Source: Rhodeus uyekii
Lineage: Eukaryota > Chordata > Actinopteri > Cypriniformes > Acheilognathidae
Direction: 5' to 3'
Length of the DNA: 64,000 nucleotides
Assembly (NCBI GenBank): GCA_037043235.1
Contig: JAWRVZ010000030.1
Location: 4,808,501 to 4,872,500 of the forward strand
In this document: piece by piece, positions 43,429 to 53,800 of the stretch
Layout: the number at the start of each line of letters is the position of its first letter
Numbering within the stretch: position 1 is the stretch's first letter
Translations under genes and position numbers: made by a program
The notes under the pieces: model-generated
Told to the model about the DNA's origin: nothing
Databases searched by the model: none
What the model saw: only the letters and a program-made list of their open reading frames with translations

Positions 43429-44640
43429 CTATATAGTCCTGATCTGATGAGTCCTCACTGGAAAACTGTTCTTCAGAATTCTGATATATAGGAGGAAATA
43501 ACATCTTAAACAGAAATACTTAAAGGAAGTACAAGTTCACCCAAAATTGAAAAATAAAAATAAAATTCATGAGGCAGATGAGTTTGATCAGGGTTTGAGC
43601 TAAACACTGCAGGACAGTGGCTCTTCCAGGAAAGGCTCTTGGAGGAAACCTGGGTTAAGTCCCAGATTGACTGGGTTACGTCCATCCTTTAAAGAAAAAT
43701 TGATAAAATACACTTAACGGTCAGGTCAGGTATAGGCTTCACGTGTTTATCATAGCAGGTTTTATGCCAAAAACAGGAGCAATCTAGACAGAAGATATAA
43801 TGAACCTAAGGTTGTTTATTGTGATGAATTACTGTTCAATATGTAAACTCCTTCCTCTCTCTCTCTCTCCCACAAGATCTCAACACCTGATCCTCAGCTG
43901 ACACTTTTTAGCTAAACTTTATTTAGCTTTGGAAAAATTTATTTTATTTAGCTCTGACGGTTGCTCAGTAGATTCGGGTTTTGGTCTTGATTCGCACATC
44001 GGGTCTAGCCCAGAAGCATCGTAGAGCTGCCAAAATTTACGACGCTCTCGCTATTCTTATTGCCACTTCCTCCTCGGGCTCTCCATCAGGTTAAATACGA
44101 CTGCCAAGGTAGACAAATGACGAGATTGGTTCCATGCAATATACATGTAAAAGAGATGCAATATACATGTATATTCATCACAAAAACAAGTTTGATTAAC
44201 TATTTCACAATCGTCAAATTAGCTGTAGAATATTTCAAATTACAATTTGAAATTATAATTACACATAAAATGTTTAGTTATAATTATTCTTACTTGATCG
44301 CTTATCACGTCTGTGATTTCTGAGCATGCGCAGTCAGTCTCAGCAACAGAGAATGTGCGTCTCAGGTTGGAGACCAGGGTCATCAAAATATGCATGATGT
44401 TATCATTATTACTTTTTTATTATTTATTTGAGATTTTTGTTGTTTTATTGTTATTTTTCAAGCAATGTCATTTTTTCCACTTAAACCTTGACAACGGTGT
44501 GACAAAAACTAAATTATGAGGACTTCAGGCTGTCAGCCAATCAAAAGCTGTGATACATGTGTGCATATGCATGAGACGATGCAGTACCCACCTACCAGAG
44601 ACCCACCTACAGGGGCACTGTCTTGATATACAGATTTTAC
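43429..44640. other. Intergenic DNA, nothing recognised
   Basis: AT-rich; short (CT)n tract at about 43855. Open frames at 44060 and 44313 have no recognisable content. Confidence 0.45.
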
Positions 44641-44649
44641 ACAAAATTA

Positions 44650-45330
44650 GGTATTTGTGAACTATAGGGTCTTGAGCAGAAACTTTGGTTCCCTAGCAGT
44701 CAGTCACGTTTGACGTCACGTCGGACTGACGTCATGGGGTCTCATCTGGGAGCCCAATCACCTCCAAGTTTAACAAAACACGGCAATGAACAGTGCTAGT
44801 GAGATTTGCATGCCGAGTCCCACCCACCCGGCATAAATAGGACGGCATTAATCACTTCATTCACACTTTTGCTTCGATGATCATGCAGGTCCTTCACGCA
44901 GTGTACATTACATCTCGTTCGGTGCTCTGGGTGAGGATGGGATGTCGATCGCTGCAACAGAGAGTGGGCTTTTGTCATCCAGAGAAGAAGAGGAACCCGG
45001 GTTGCCTTCCTTCTCCGGGATGGTTGCTCGTGTGGAATCGGATTTGGAGTTGAATGTCATGCTTTTCCGGGCTGCCGTGAGCATCAGGCTGGAGTGGATT
45101 TCTCCACCATGTCCTGAGTGCTAGCATGATTGGTTTCTGGGGGCGGCGTGTTGGCAGAATTGTTGGTATAGCCCGTTCGAGTAAGACAACGCCAGCCCCA
45201 GTCACTAAGGCTTACAGTGCCGCTGGACAGGCTGCCTCTCCCCCGCATGCCATGGCCATCCTGCAGGTACCTTTGGCAAAGCTCTCAAAGAGCGGCACAA
45301 GGGTGTTTCTGAGCCGATAATTTATATCTG
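44650..45330 (+). mobile_element. DIRS-like retrotransposon remnant (5' region and gag-like fragment)
   Basis: GC-richer than its surroundings, with gacgtcacgtcggactgacg upstream. The frames MSIAATESGLLSSREEEEPG (from 44942) and KAYSAAGQAASPPHAMAILQ (around 45210) resemble the gag-like region of teleost DIRS1-type elements. Multiple frame changes. Assignment is from recall of the family and not verified. Confidence 0.45.
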
Positions 45331-45443
45331 TAAAACTACAGTTTTAGCCGTAAGTATCAGCACTACACATTAATTGACTTAATGTGTTTTAGCAGCGAAT
45401 ATCATAACATCATTGTGTATTTTTCAAATAATAACTTGTGCGA

Positions 45444-46010
45444 TGTGGAGCCACGAGGAGACTAGGATTCACTGCTGAAGATTCTTTAACAGAACACTAA
45501 ACAAAAGACTTAGAACAAACCAAAATTATGCATAACAGTGCAAAACTCAGGATACTTGGGAACACGGAGAATGACATCCACACCCGAGAAACATCCACAT
45601 AAAAACGTCAACTAGAGACAAAGACATGGGACCACAGGAAGGTATAAATAGACAAACATGGGATTATGAACAGCTGACGAGACGGGCAGTGATTAGACAC
45701 AGACGGGAGCATGCAGGACCTTGAAGATACATAAAGGAACACGGATGTGACAGACGTGACAAGACTCTGACAGTATAACATTGTCACAGTCTTGTCGCGT
45801 GTATAACATCCGGGTTCCCTTGTGTATCTTCCCAGTCCTGCACACTACCGTCTGAGTTTAATCACGTACCAAGTTGTGTCACCTAGTCCCAATCCCATGT
45901 TTGTCCATAAATACCCTCCTCTGTCCATAAATACCCTCCTCTGTTCCTTTGTCTTTGTTGGTAATTGTTCCTCCCATGTCTCCGCAAGTTAAGAATTTTG
46001 CACCCTCGTG
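45444..46010. repeat. Head-to-head pair of related LTR-like segments
   Basis: 45444-45780 and 45783-46010 are inverted copies that meet at about 45780. The left copy, reverse-complemented, reads tgttatactgtcagagtctt then gtcctgcatgctcccgtctg and aatcccatgtttgtctattt; the right copy reads ttgtcacagtcttgtcgcgt then gtcctgcacactaccgtctg and aatcccatgtttgtccataa. The right arm carries a 20-bp tandem duplication (tccataaataccctcctctg, twice). Confidence 0.7.
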
Positions 46011-46051
46011 TGCCCTTTATGTTTATATGATCGCTCTCTCTTGCCTCTTCT

Positions 46052-46424
46052 TGTCACGAGTGGTACAAAGGAGGACTCATGTGCAGGTGAAGGATATTTA
46101 TTAAACAAAGAAATAAACACTGAACATAACAAAAGAAACACCCACGAGGGGGAAAACATAACAGACATGAACTAGTGCACAAAACAACCAACCGGATAAA
46201 ACGGAAGCCGACATCAGACACACAGGAACATAAGACAACAATACGACAGAGGACAGCAAACACACCAGGATTAAATAGGGCACATGAGGGAAGGTAGTGA
46301 TGAGACACAGCTGGGAATGATACAGGAAACGAGAAGGTGGGGCAGACACTAACGAGACACAATATGCCGCGGTTCTGTCCACTAGAACACTAATAACACA
46401 AGAAACAGAGACAGAACCGTGACA
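46052..46424 (-). mobile_element. Solo LTR 1, 373 bp
   Basis: TGTCACGAG...ACCGTGACA with an exact 5-bp target duplication cttct (46047-46051, 46425-46429). TTTATT near its left end is the reverse of a polyadenylation hexamer, so it lies on the minus strand. It is related to solo LTR 2 at 51529 (shared cccacgagggggaaa, gggaaggtagtgatgagaca). No internal region adjoins it. Confidence 0.92.
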
Positions 46425-46429
46425 CTTCT

Positions 46430-47144
46430 CCCCTTCCGACTCTTCTTCGGTGCGGATTCTCGGATCTCCTCCAGTGCGCCATTTTCTAAAGGACCTTACA
46501 AGACAAAATAACCAAATTTGAACTTCCCGCGGATTCTAACGGACCCGCCCTGCAAGCATTCAAACACGGACCAGATTGTGGAATTTACCAAGGAAAGATT
46601 CTTCTTTGTGGCCAAAATAAGTCTTTTCCAAGAGTTCTTATAAGGAGAATTGTTGCTGGACCACTGTTTGTCCTTTGAACTCAATTCTAGAATTAAAAGA
46701 AATTCTACAAGTGAATCAAGCCATATATTAATAATTGTTATAATCCGTTATAATTAACTGTTTATATCCAAATTCCCCTTTGTGCCGATTTATGTACAGT
46801 TGATTACAACGCGTGATTACACGCGTGCATAAATCCCGCACTAACTACCTTGCTTATTTTTCTACATAATTAATTGTTTATATAATTTCTGTCTGACTCT
46901 TGTATGTTTCTTTGTTTTTGATTTGCAGATGATAGGGAAATTAAGTCTTTTTTTCACTTTTCTTTTTGTGTAAATATTGTTTAAAAATTCATGTTTACAA
47001 TTACATTTTCTAAATACAATTGTGTAATATGTGTGTGAATATGTTCATGGCTTGTATATGTATGTTTAAAGAATATTAATGTCCATGATTAAATGTTCTA
47101 AATACAACTGTGTAGTGTTTAAATATGTTCATGGCTTATATATG
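46430..47144. other. AT-rich DNA, nothing recognised
   Basis: Contains a repeated block (atatgttcatggcttatata at about 47038 and 47113). No gene or element boundary. Confidence 0.45.
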
Positions 47145-47638
47145 TGTTATGAATATGAGCTCTGCGCTCCCCTCCACGGCCACCAGAGGGAGCTCACACA
47201 TATACTGACACTACACTACACACTACATTTCCAATCATGCAGTACACTGGACTGATCACACACACCAGCTGGACCCAATTATGATTGTTTGTTCTCACCA
47301 GCTGTTACTCATCACATGAACTATAAAATACTCCAGTACCGTTTCACACACGGCGAAGTCTTGTTGAGCCCTGGTGAACATTTCTGAGCGGTATTCCCCT
47401 TGCCTGTTTATCTGTTACTGCTGTCTACCCGTTATTGAATCTGTCTGCCTGTCTGCCTATTCTGTCTATTGACCCCTGCCTGGAATTATCTGTGAGTGTT
47501 ATCTGCCTGTTCTGACCTGCCTGCCTTTTACTTCGTCTCCAATTCTGCCCGCTCCTGTTTGACCTTGCCTGTACGACCAGCCTTGAAATCTTAATAAAGC
47601 ACGCAAATGGATCCTAGTCTGAGTAATGAATCATTACA
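47145..47638 (+). repeat. 5' LTR of the Gypsy element
   Basis: TGTTATGAATATG...ATCATTACA, with AATAAA at about 47592 and ctataaaata (TATA-like) at about 47322. The sequence next to it (gaagacttcgccaccac) is where a primer-binding site would be. It does not match the 3' LTR at 51023-51398. Confidence 0.65.
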
Positions 47639-47677
47639 GAAGACTTCGCCACCACAAGATCCAACTGTCTTTTCATC

Positions 47678-48436
47678 ATGGACTATTCAATACAGGCTGA
47701 GCTTTGCCTGGTCTCTCTCCGGCAAGGTGGCCGGGACCTGTTGGACTACATAGCTGAATTAATTGGACTTTCTCACAGAGTGAGTTGGAGCGATGCATTC
47801 GTTATTTCTATATTTGAGTGGGGTTTGGATGCTGGGGTTATCCGGGCAGTGGAGTACCAGGAACCCTCCCTCGTGGCCTATATTAACCTGGTGTTATGGC
47901 TAAACGGGGTAGAATTCGAGGTGGAGGAAGTGACTGAATCCTCGTTCACGAACGCCGCGACCGAACCCACACTCCCGAGCGAGGCGACCGAACCAGCTCC
48001 CCCGAACCTTGTGACCCAGTCAGTGCAAGTCACTCCAACCATGGCCAAGAGGGCGGTGAATTTGTTTTATGTTGTGGCAGCCGTGCGAGCCTGGAGGTTG
48101 CACGGGTCTGTCACCCCAGAGCCCGCAACGACCCGTCAACCAGAACCTGAGGTACCGCTTCCCACCCTATCCCACCCATTATCATCTCTGTCCCTATCTG
48201 TGTCTGCCAGCCCTCCTGCCCTGTCTCCACCGGAGATTGTCAGTCCTGCGCCATCGCTGGATGCATCCTGCTGGATTGTACCGCCACAGGTCCTACCGCC
48301 TCCAGCCTCATCAGCAGTCGGGGAATCCCTAACTTCACCTCCAGCCTCAGACCCCTTCTCTCCACCTCGGCCCGTTGACCTACCAGCTTCGTTCAAGCAT
48401 CCAATTCCCCTGCCGCTTCCAGCTTTTTCTTCGTAG
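47678..48436 (+). pseudogene. gag remnant joined to a Pro-rich segment
   Basis: 252 open codons. The first ~80 (LRQGGRDLLDYIAELIGLSH, AYINLVLWLNG) match the capsid-like start of fish Gypsy gag; then a Pro/Ser-rich tract runs directly toward RT. Zinc-knuckle and protease (DSG) motifs are absent, so a large internal deletion is inferred. Confidence 0.65.
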
Positions 48437-49566
48437 ACAAGAAGGACGGGGGCTTGAGGCCATGCATAGATTACCGGAAACTCAACAAACACACCATCAA
48501 GATCAGGTACCCACTTTCCTTGGTTCCCGCTGCTCTGGAGCAGCTGCGGGGAGCTCGCTGTTTTACCAAGTTGGACCTGCGCAGCCCCTACAACCTCATC
48601 AGAATACGGGAGGGCGATGAGTGGAAAACAGCTTTCATCACCCCCGCCGGTCACTATGAGTACAGAGTAATGCCATTCGGACTGTCTAACGTCCCAGCAA
48701 TCTTCCAAGGATTCATGAATGAGATTCTCCAAGATTTCCTCAACAAATTTGTCATAGTCTACATCGACGATATCCTGGTTTATTCCCATAACATGTCAGA
48801 TTACCACCATCATGTTGCGCAGGTCCTCCAACGACTCAGAGAAAACCACCTCTTCCTGAAGCTTGAAAAATGCGAGTTCCACCGCAGCTCCACCTAATTC
48901 CTTGGATACATCGTGGACCAGAGCGGCGTCAAGATGGACCAGGGGAAGGTTCGAGCAGTGCGGAGTTGGCCCAAACCCAAGTCAGTCAAAGACCTTCAAC
49001 GTTTCCTGGGATTCGCAAATTTCTATCGCCGGTTCATTCGTCAATTCAGCACCATTGCCGCACCCCTCTCCGCACTGCTCCGAGGAGGCCCCAAGTCCCT
49101 GTCCTGGACCCCGGAAGCCCAACAAGCTTTTCACCACCTCAAGGAAGCCTTCAGTATGGGTCCTGCCCTCGTTCATCCTGATCCTGAGATCCCGTTCGTC
49201 GTGGAAGTGGACGCTTCAAGTGTGGGGGTAGGAGCCGTACTGTCCCAGCGGCAGGGTGAGCCTCCACAACTCCATTCATGTGCCTACTTCTCCAGAAAGC
49301 TGTCTCCAGCGGAACGCAACTACGACATCGAGAATCGTGAGTTGCTTGCCATAAAACTGGCGTTGGAAGAATGGCGGCATCGGCTGGAGGGAGCAAAACA
49401 CCCATTTCAGGTTATCACTGACCACCGTAACTTGAAATACTTGAGGGAAGCCAAAAGACTCAAACCACGTCAGGCCAGATGGGCCCTGTTTTTTACCCAG
49501 TTCAACTTCTCAGTGACCTACCGCCCCGGAGAGAAAAACTCTAAAGCAGATGCCGTATCCCGCTAG
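48420..49566 (+). pseudogene. Gypsy reverse transcriptase and RNase H
   Basis: Copies element RNA to DNA in the family. Motifs: GGLRPCIDYRKLN, FTKLDLRSPYN, MPFGLSNVPA, the catalytic YIDDILVYS, FLGFANFYRRFI and RNase H (VEVDASSVGVGAVLSQ, YDIENRELLAI, ITDHRNLKYL). It is interrupted by TAA at 48895-48897 and TAG at 49564-49566; the N-terminal RT segment is missing. Confidence 0.9.
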
Positions 49567-49579
49567 TTTCTTCCTGACC

Positions 49580-50700
49580 AACCCACAGCTCAACCAGAAC
49601 CCATACTCCCTCCAGCCGTTATCATCAGCCCCATCCATTGGTCCTTAGATCAAAGCATCGCCGAAGCAACTCACAATGACCCAGTTCCGCCGGGGTGTCC
49701 TGAAGGACGGAGCTATGTTCCAACAAGTCTCCGACCGTCCCTCGTGGACCAAGCACACTCATCTCCGGGCTCTGGACACCCAGGCAGCCAGCGTACCCTC
49801 TCGCTCCTGCAAGGACGCTACTGGTGGCCCAGTATGGCTCGTGACGTCTCCCGCTTTGTTCGTGGATGCTCAGTCTGTGCCACCACCAACACACCCCGTC
49901 ACCTCCCTGAAGGCAAGCTGGTTCCCTTACCCCACCCTCGTCGTCCCTGGTCACATTTGGGCATTGATTTCCTCACCGACCTCCCTCCTTCCGATGGACA
50001 CACCTGCATCCTTGTTGTTGTTGATAGCTTCTCCAAAGGGTGCAAACTCATTCCCCTGTCAGGACTACCCACAGCCATGGAAATGGCGGAAGCCCTATTC
50101 CACCATGTCTTCCGACACTACGGCCTCCCCGAGGACATAGTCTCTGACAGGGGCCCACAGTTCATTTCACGGGTCTGGAAATCCTTCTTCTCACTCCTGG
50201 GTGTCACAGTCAGTCTCTCTTCCGGTTATCACCCCCAATCAAATGGACAGACTGAGCGGAACCACTGGCTTCCGTGGGCTGAGTATGCACAGAACTCACA
50301 ACGTCAAGAATCCACTCACCTCACCCCTTTCCAATGTGTTCTAGGTTTCCAACCCCCCACTGTTCCCCTGGTTTGGAGAGCCCACGGACGTTCCAGCTGT
50401 CAGCTTTCAGGAGAGCGAAAGGGTGTGGGACTCAGCACACATCCATCTGCAACGGGCAGTCCGTAGGCAGAAGATTCAGGCTGACCGTCGGCGAGGTCCA
50501 ACCCCCAGATATCATCCCGGCCAGTTGGTATGGCTCTCAACCCGGGACATCCGCCTACGGCTGCCCAGCCGCAAGCTGAGTCCCCGCTACATAGGTCCAT
50601 TCAAAATTCTGAGGCAGATCAACGAGGTCACCTACAGGTTACAGTTGCCCCCACAGTATCGCATCTCACCCTCCTTTCATGTATCCCTCCTCAAACCTTA
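49580..50700 (+). pseudogene. Gypsy integrase, with internal deletion
   Basis: Joins element DNA to the host genome in the family. Seen: the GHPG and zinc-finger region (GCSVCATT), DFLTDLPPSDGHT (first Asp), VSDRGPQF (second Asp) and SGYHPQSNGQTERN (third acidic residue). About 40 codons are missing after QTERN (about 50263), then WAEYAQNS; the C-terminal part (HPGQLVWLSTRDIRLRLPSR) continues in another frame from about 50423. Confidence 0.88.
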
Positions 50701-50759
50701 CACTGACCCTGTTCTCCCTTCCTCCACAGTCTGGTACAGATGCAGTGCCTCCCCCTCCG

Positions 50760-51000
50760 GTGGACCCGGCGGACCAAAACATCTACCGGGTTACTGCCAT
50801 CCTCGATTCCCGACGGCGAGGCGGCGTTCTGCAATATCTCGTGGACTGGGAAGGATTCAGCCCTGAGGAACGTTCTTGGGTCGTGCGGGACGATATTCTG
50901 GACCCCTCGCTCCTAGCCGACTTCCACGCTGCACACTCAGATCGCCCAGCACCTCGGGGCCGAGGCCGTCCTCGCCGTCATCCACCGCGGTCCTCTGGAG
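50760..51000 (+). pseudogene. Chromodomain at the end of Gypsy pol
   Basis: Reads YRVTAILDSRRRGGVLQYLV and DWEGFSPEERSWVVRDDILD: a chromodomain with the aromatic and WEG.....SW core. It marks the chromovirus branch, where this domain targets integration to marked chromatin. It is followed by a basic Arg/Pro tail before the 3' LTR. Confidence 0.9.
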
Positions 51001-51022
51001 CTGCCCGTGAGAGGGGGGGTAC

Positions 51023-51398
51023 TGTCACGGACTCAGCCACGACCCCTGCACCAGACTCCCACGCTCCGCCCATTCGTTCCCAATCACCTGAATACTGAGC
51101 ACCCGCACCTGTTTCCCATCACTGGAGCCCTATATCACAAGCCCTCACCCTGCACTCATTGTCTGGTCTTAGCATTATGCTACACAGACTGCATTGTGAC
51201 TCTGCTCATTCTCCAGGCTACTCAATGCTCCCGAGTTTACAAGATTCCAAGCTTCCACAAGACTGTTCACCGTGTTCACTGCTTCAGTTAAGCCACTCAC
51301 CAGTTCCTGTGTTTTCACCTGTTCACTGTTTTGCGTCCTGACTTCAATAAAACCTGTTATTGTGCAATAACCTCTGTGTCCTCCAGTCTGTCATGACA
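51023..51398 (+). repeat. 3' LTR of the Gypsy element
   Basis: TGTCACGGACTCAG...GTCATGACA, 376 bp, with caataaaacc (AATAAA) at about 51346. It directly follows a G-rich polypurine tract (agaggggggg). It belongs with the pol upstream of it by position. Confidence 0.8.
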
Positions 51399-51528
51399 GC
51401 AATTAAGTAATGATCTGAGATGTCGTCGCTCTGCTGCAGAATTTGAACAGTATCAACATTGATCCCATATGACAATATTAGATCATATCAATATAAGTAT
51501 GATTACGAGAATGAGTGGGTCCTGATAC

Positions 51529-51955
51529 TGTCACGAACTGATATGGGGAGGACTCAAGTGCAAGGGAAATTAGAATATTTATTAACAAAAGAACATAGTA
51601 CAAAAGAAATGCCCACGAGGGGGAAACCATAACATAAACCAGATAATAACACAAGACTATAAACAAACCGGGAGGCACGGTAGGGACCACAGATCTGGAA
51701 CAGGGAACAAAGCACATCTAGGAAAACACATGGGTTGACAACGAGACCACACCAGACTGCAAACACAAGGGCTATATATAGGGAAAATGAGGGAAGGTAG
51801 TGATGAGACACAGCTGGGATGATTAAGGGAAACAAGGAGGCGGGGCAGACACTAATGAGACACACACACAGGAGAGAGAGAGCAGTGCCACGGTTCTGTC
51901 CACTAGAACACTAATAACACTTGAAACAGAGACTGAAGCTGACAGAACCGTAACA
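51529..51955 (-). mobile_element. Solo LTR 2, 427 bp
   Basis: TGTCACGAACTG...ACCGTAACA with an exact 5-bp target duplication gatac (51524-51528, 51956-51960), inserted in LINE endonuclease sequence. Same family and orientation as solo LTR 1 (46052). Confidence 0.93.
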
Positions 51956-52130
51956 GATACATGTTGTGTAACTCCAATAGAGTTTAAAATGTCTCTAAAT
52001 GCCAATCCCAATGCGTCTTTTTCATTATCTACATGGATATTAAAATCACCAACAATTATGACTTTATTTGCAGACATTACTAATTCTGAGAGAAAATCAG
52101 CAAATTCTTTGATAAAGTCTGTATGTTGCT

Positions 52131-53800
52131 CATACACCAAAACAAATTTCCCCATAAGAATGCACTAAAAATCAATTAATTCGTTCCACATGACCACAAA
52201 TGCCAATTTTAAATATTTTTTTGGTTTTACACTATTAATTGCAGTTAAAATTGTAACCATTAAGATCTCATATAAATACTAATTAATAATTGACAATTAA
52301 ACTCTAAAAATACTTGACAATTTACTGTAATGCACTTAAGGCTTGAGCAGCCTGCTTGGAGGAGAGAGAGGAGGGAGGAGGGGGGAGCGGGGAAAGCAAG
52401 GATGAAAGCAAATTATTATAATAGTGCAGAAACCAAATGAAGTGATAATCCAGAGTTAAAGTCGTGGAACAGCCGCGAACGTACAAATTCTTGGGAGCTG
52501 CAAACGAACGAATTCGCGGGAGCCGGGAGAGAATGAATTTGCGGTAGCCTCCAACAAACGAATTCGCCGGAGCCGCGAACGAACGAATTCGCGGGAGCCG
52601 CGAGAGAACAAATTTGCGGGAGCCACGAGAGAACTATGGGAGCGCAGGGCACAAAGTAACGTGGGGTAAATAGTAACAGCGATTTTTTTTTTAGATAGTT
52701 GCACGGGCATAAATGTGACATGCTAAAGGGCTTTTCATCACACTGTTTGCACACGTCTTCTGGCCATTTTTCGAGAAATTTCATCGAAGTTTGAATGAGA
52801 ACCACAGGAAAAACTCTTGGCAGCATGTGAATATTTTTTGTGATAGTAATTGTTTTTCGATTTTCAAAGAATGTGTGAAAGATTGTTAGTCTAATCTTAT
52901 ATTGTTATGATTAACATCTTCTTGGCTAAAAGATGGTACCATTTTGAAAGACGTGAAAAACACATAGTGACTGCTATCCGGTCCTGAAGTAAACAAGACA
53001 GTGCGGGGTTAGTTGTAACACTAAGCCGCATTGAACAAGTTGCATCAATGATCATATATTTTGCATTGTATTAACCTATTAAAACGTTTTTCATGACATT
53101 ACATTGTTCAAAACACAACAAATGTAAAAAATAAAGGAAAAAAAAATTAATTCATAAGTTATGCTTATGATCATCAAGACGCAACTTTTTTAAACAAATA
53201 AAAATACGTGAATGAACTTGCATTGGATAACATGGTGTTACAACCAACCCGCTGTCTGTTAAAAGGGGTAAGAAGTCACATTTTACTCCTTGCGCTTTTG
53301 CCGATACTGCAGAGAAACGGCAGGTCCGACGAACATGAAAACAGTGCTCATTTGTAGGAGAGGCGTATATGTTGTTTGTATAAAGATATGGTTTGTCTAA
53401 CCCTATTACTTTGTTTATTATTTGGCTAAAACCGTGTATATTTCACTACGTGAACAATAGCGATCACAATTAATTAATGTTTAGAATATGAGGTAAAAAC
53501 TTCTGTAAATCACTTATAAAAGTATCACTGTGGTGAATGATGCAGCCAATGAATGAGTTAAGGGGTTATAAATGGGTTGGAACCTCCTGACTGTGTTATA
53601 AGAGGCTGTCATTAGGATATTTCATGTAAAAATGAACACAAGGATGCTGAGCGTTAGGACTTTTTCCACACAAAACTGTGCATGGGTGAGGGACATTTTT
53701 TCTCGTACACCGATACAATGCTCTTACACCGATTCAACCCTCCATGCTCATACACCGATTTGCTCATATACCAAGTCGCTAGTCAACCGAGGTATTACTG
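52131..53800. mobile_element. Pogo-like element, copy 2, truncated and interrupted
   Basis: Matches 4240-5284 (ctcatacaccaaaacaaatt at the left, accgaggtattactg at the right, then TA). The left terminal repeat is gone together with an adjoining piece of the LINE (about 30-60 codons), which suggests a deletion across the junction. It carries its own gggagccgcgaacgaacg array (52470-52640) and a nested element at 52640. Confidence 0.8.
52640..53432. mobile_element. GGGAGCGC-ended DNA element nested in pogo copy 2
   Basis: Left end gggagcgcagggcacaaagt; an inner inverted pair gcggggttagttgtaacac (53005) and ggtgttacaaccaacccgct (53236). The right terminus is lost at ttggctaaaacc. It replaces the part of pogo copy 1 between about 4840 and 4919. 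No transposase. Confidence 0.65.

Larger units (their letters stand above)
47145..51398 (+). mobile_element. Ty3/Gypsy chromovirus, defective and mosaic
   Basis: LTR retrotransposon in the order 5' LTR, gag remnant, RT, RNase H, integrase, chromodomain, 3' LTR. Most of gag, the protease and the start of RT are deleted; pol has two in-frame stops (48895, 49564) and a deletion with frame changes in integrase. The two LTR-like ends are different sequences, and no 5-bp target duplication flanks it, so the copy is probably recombinant. Confidence 0.9.
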
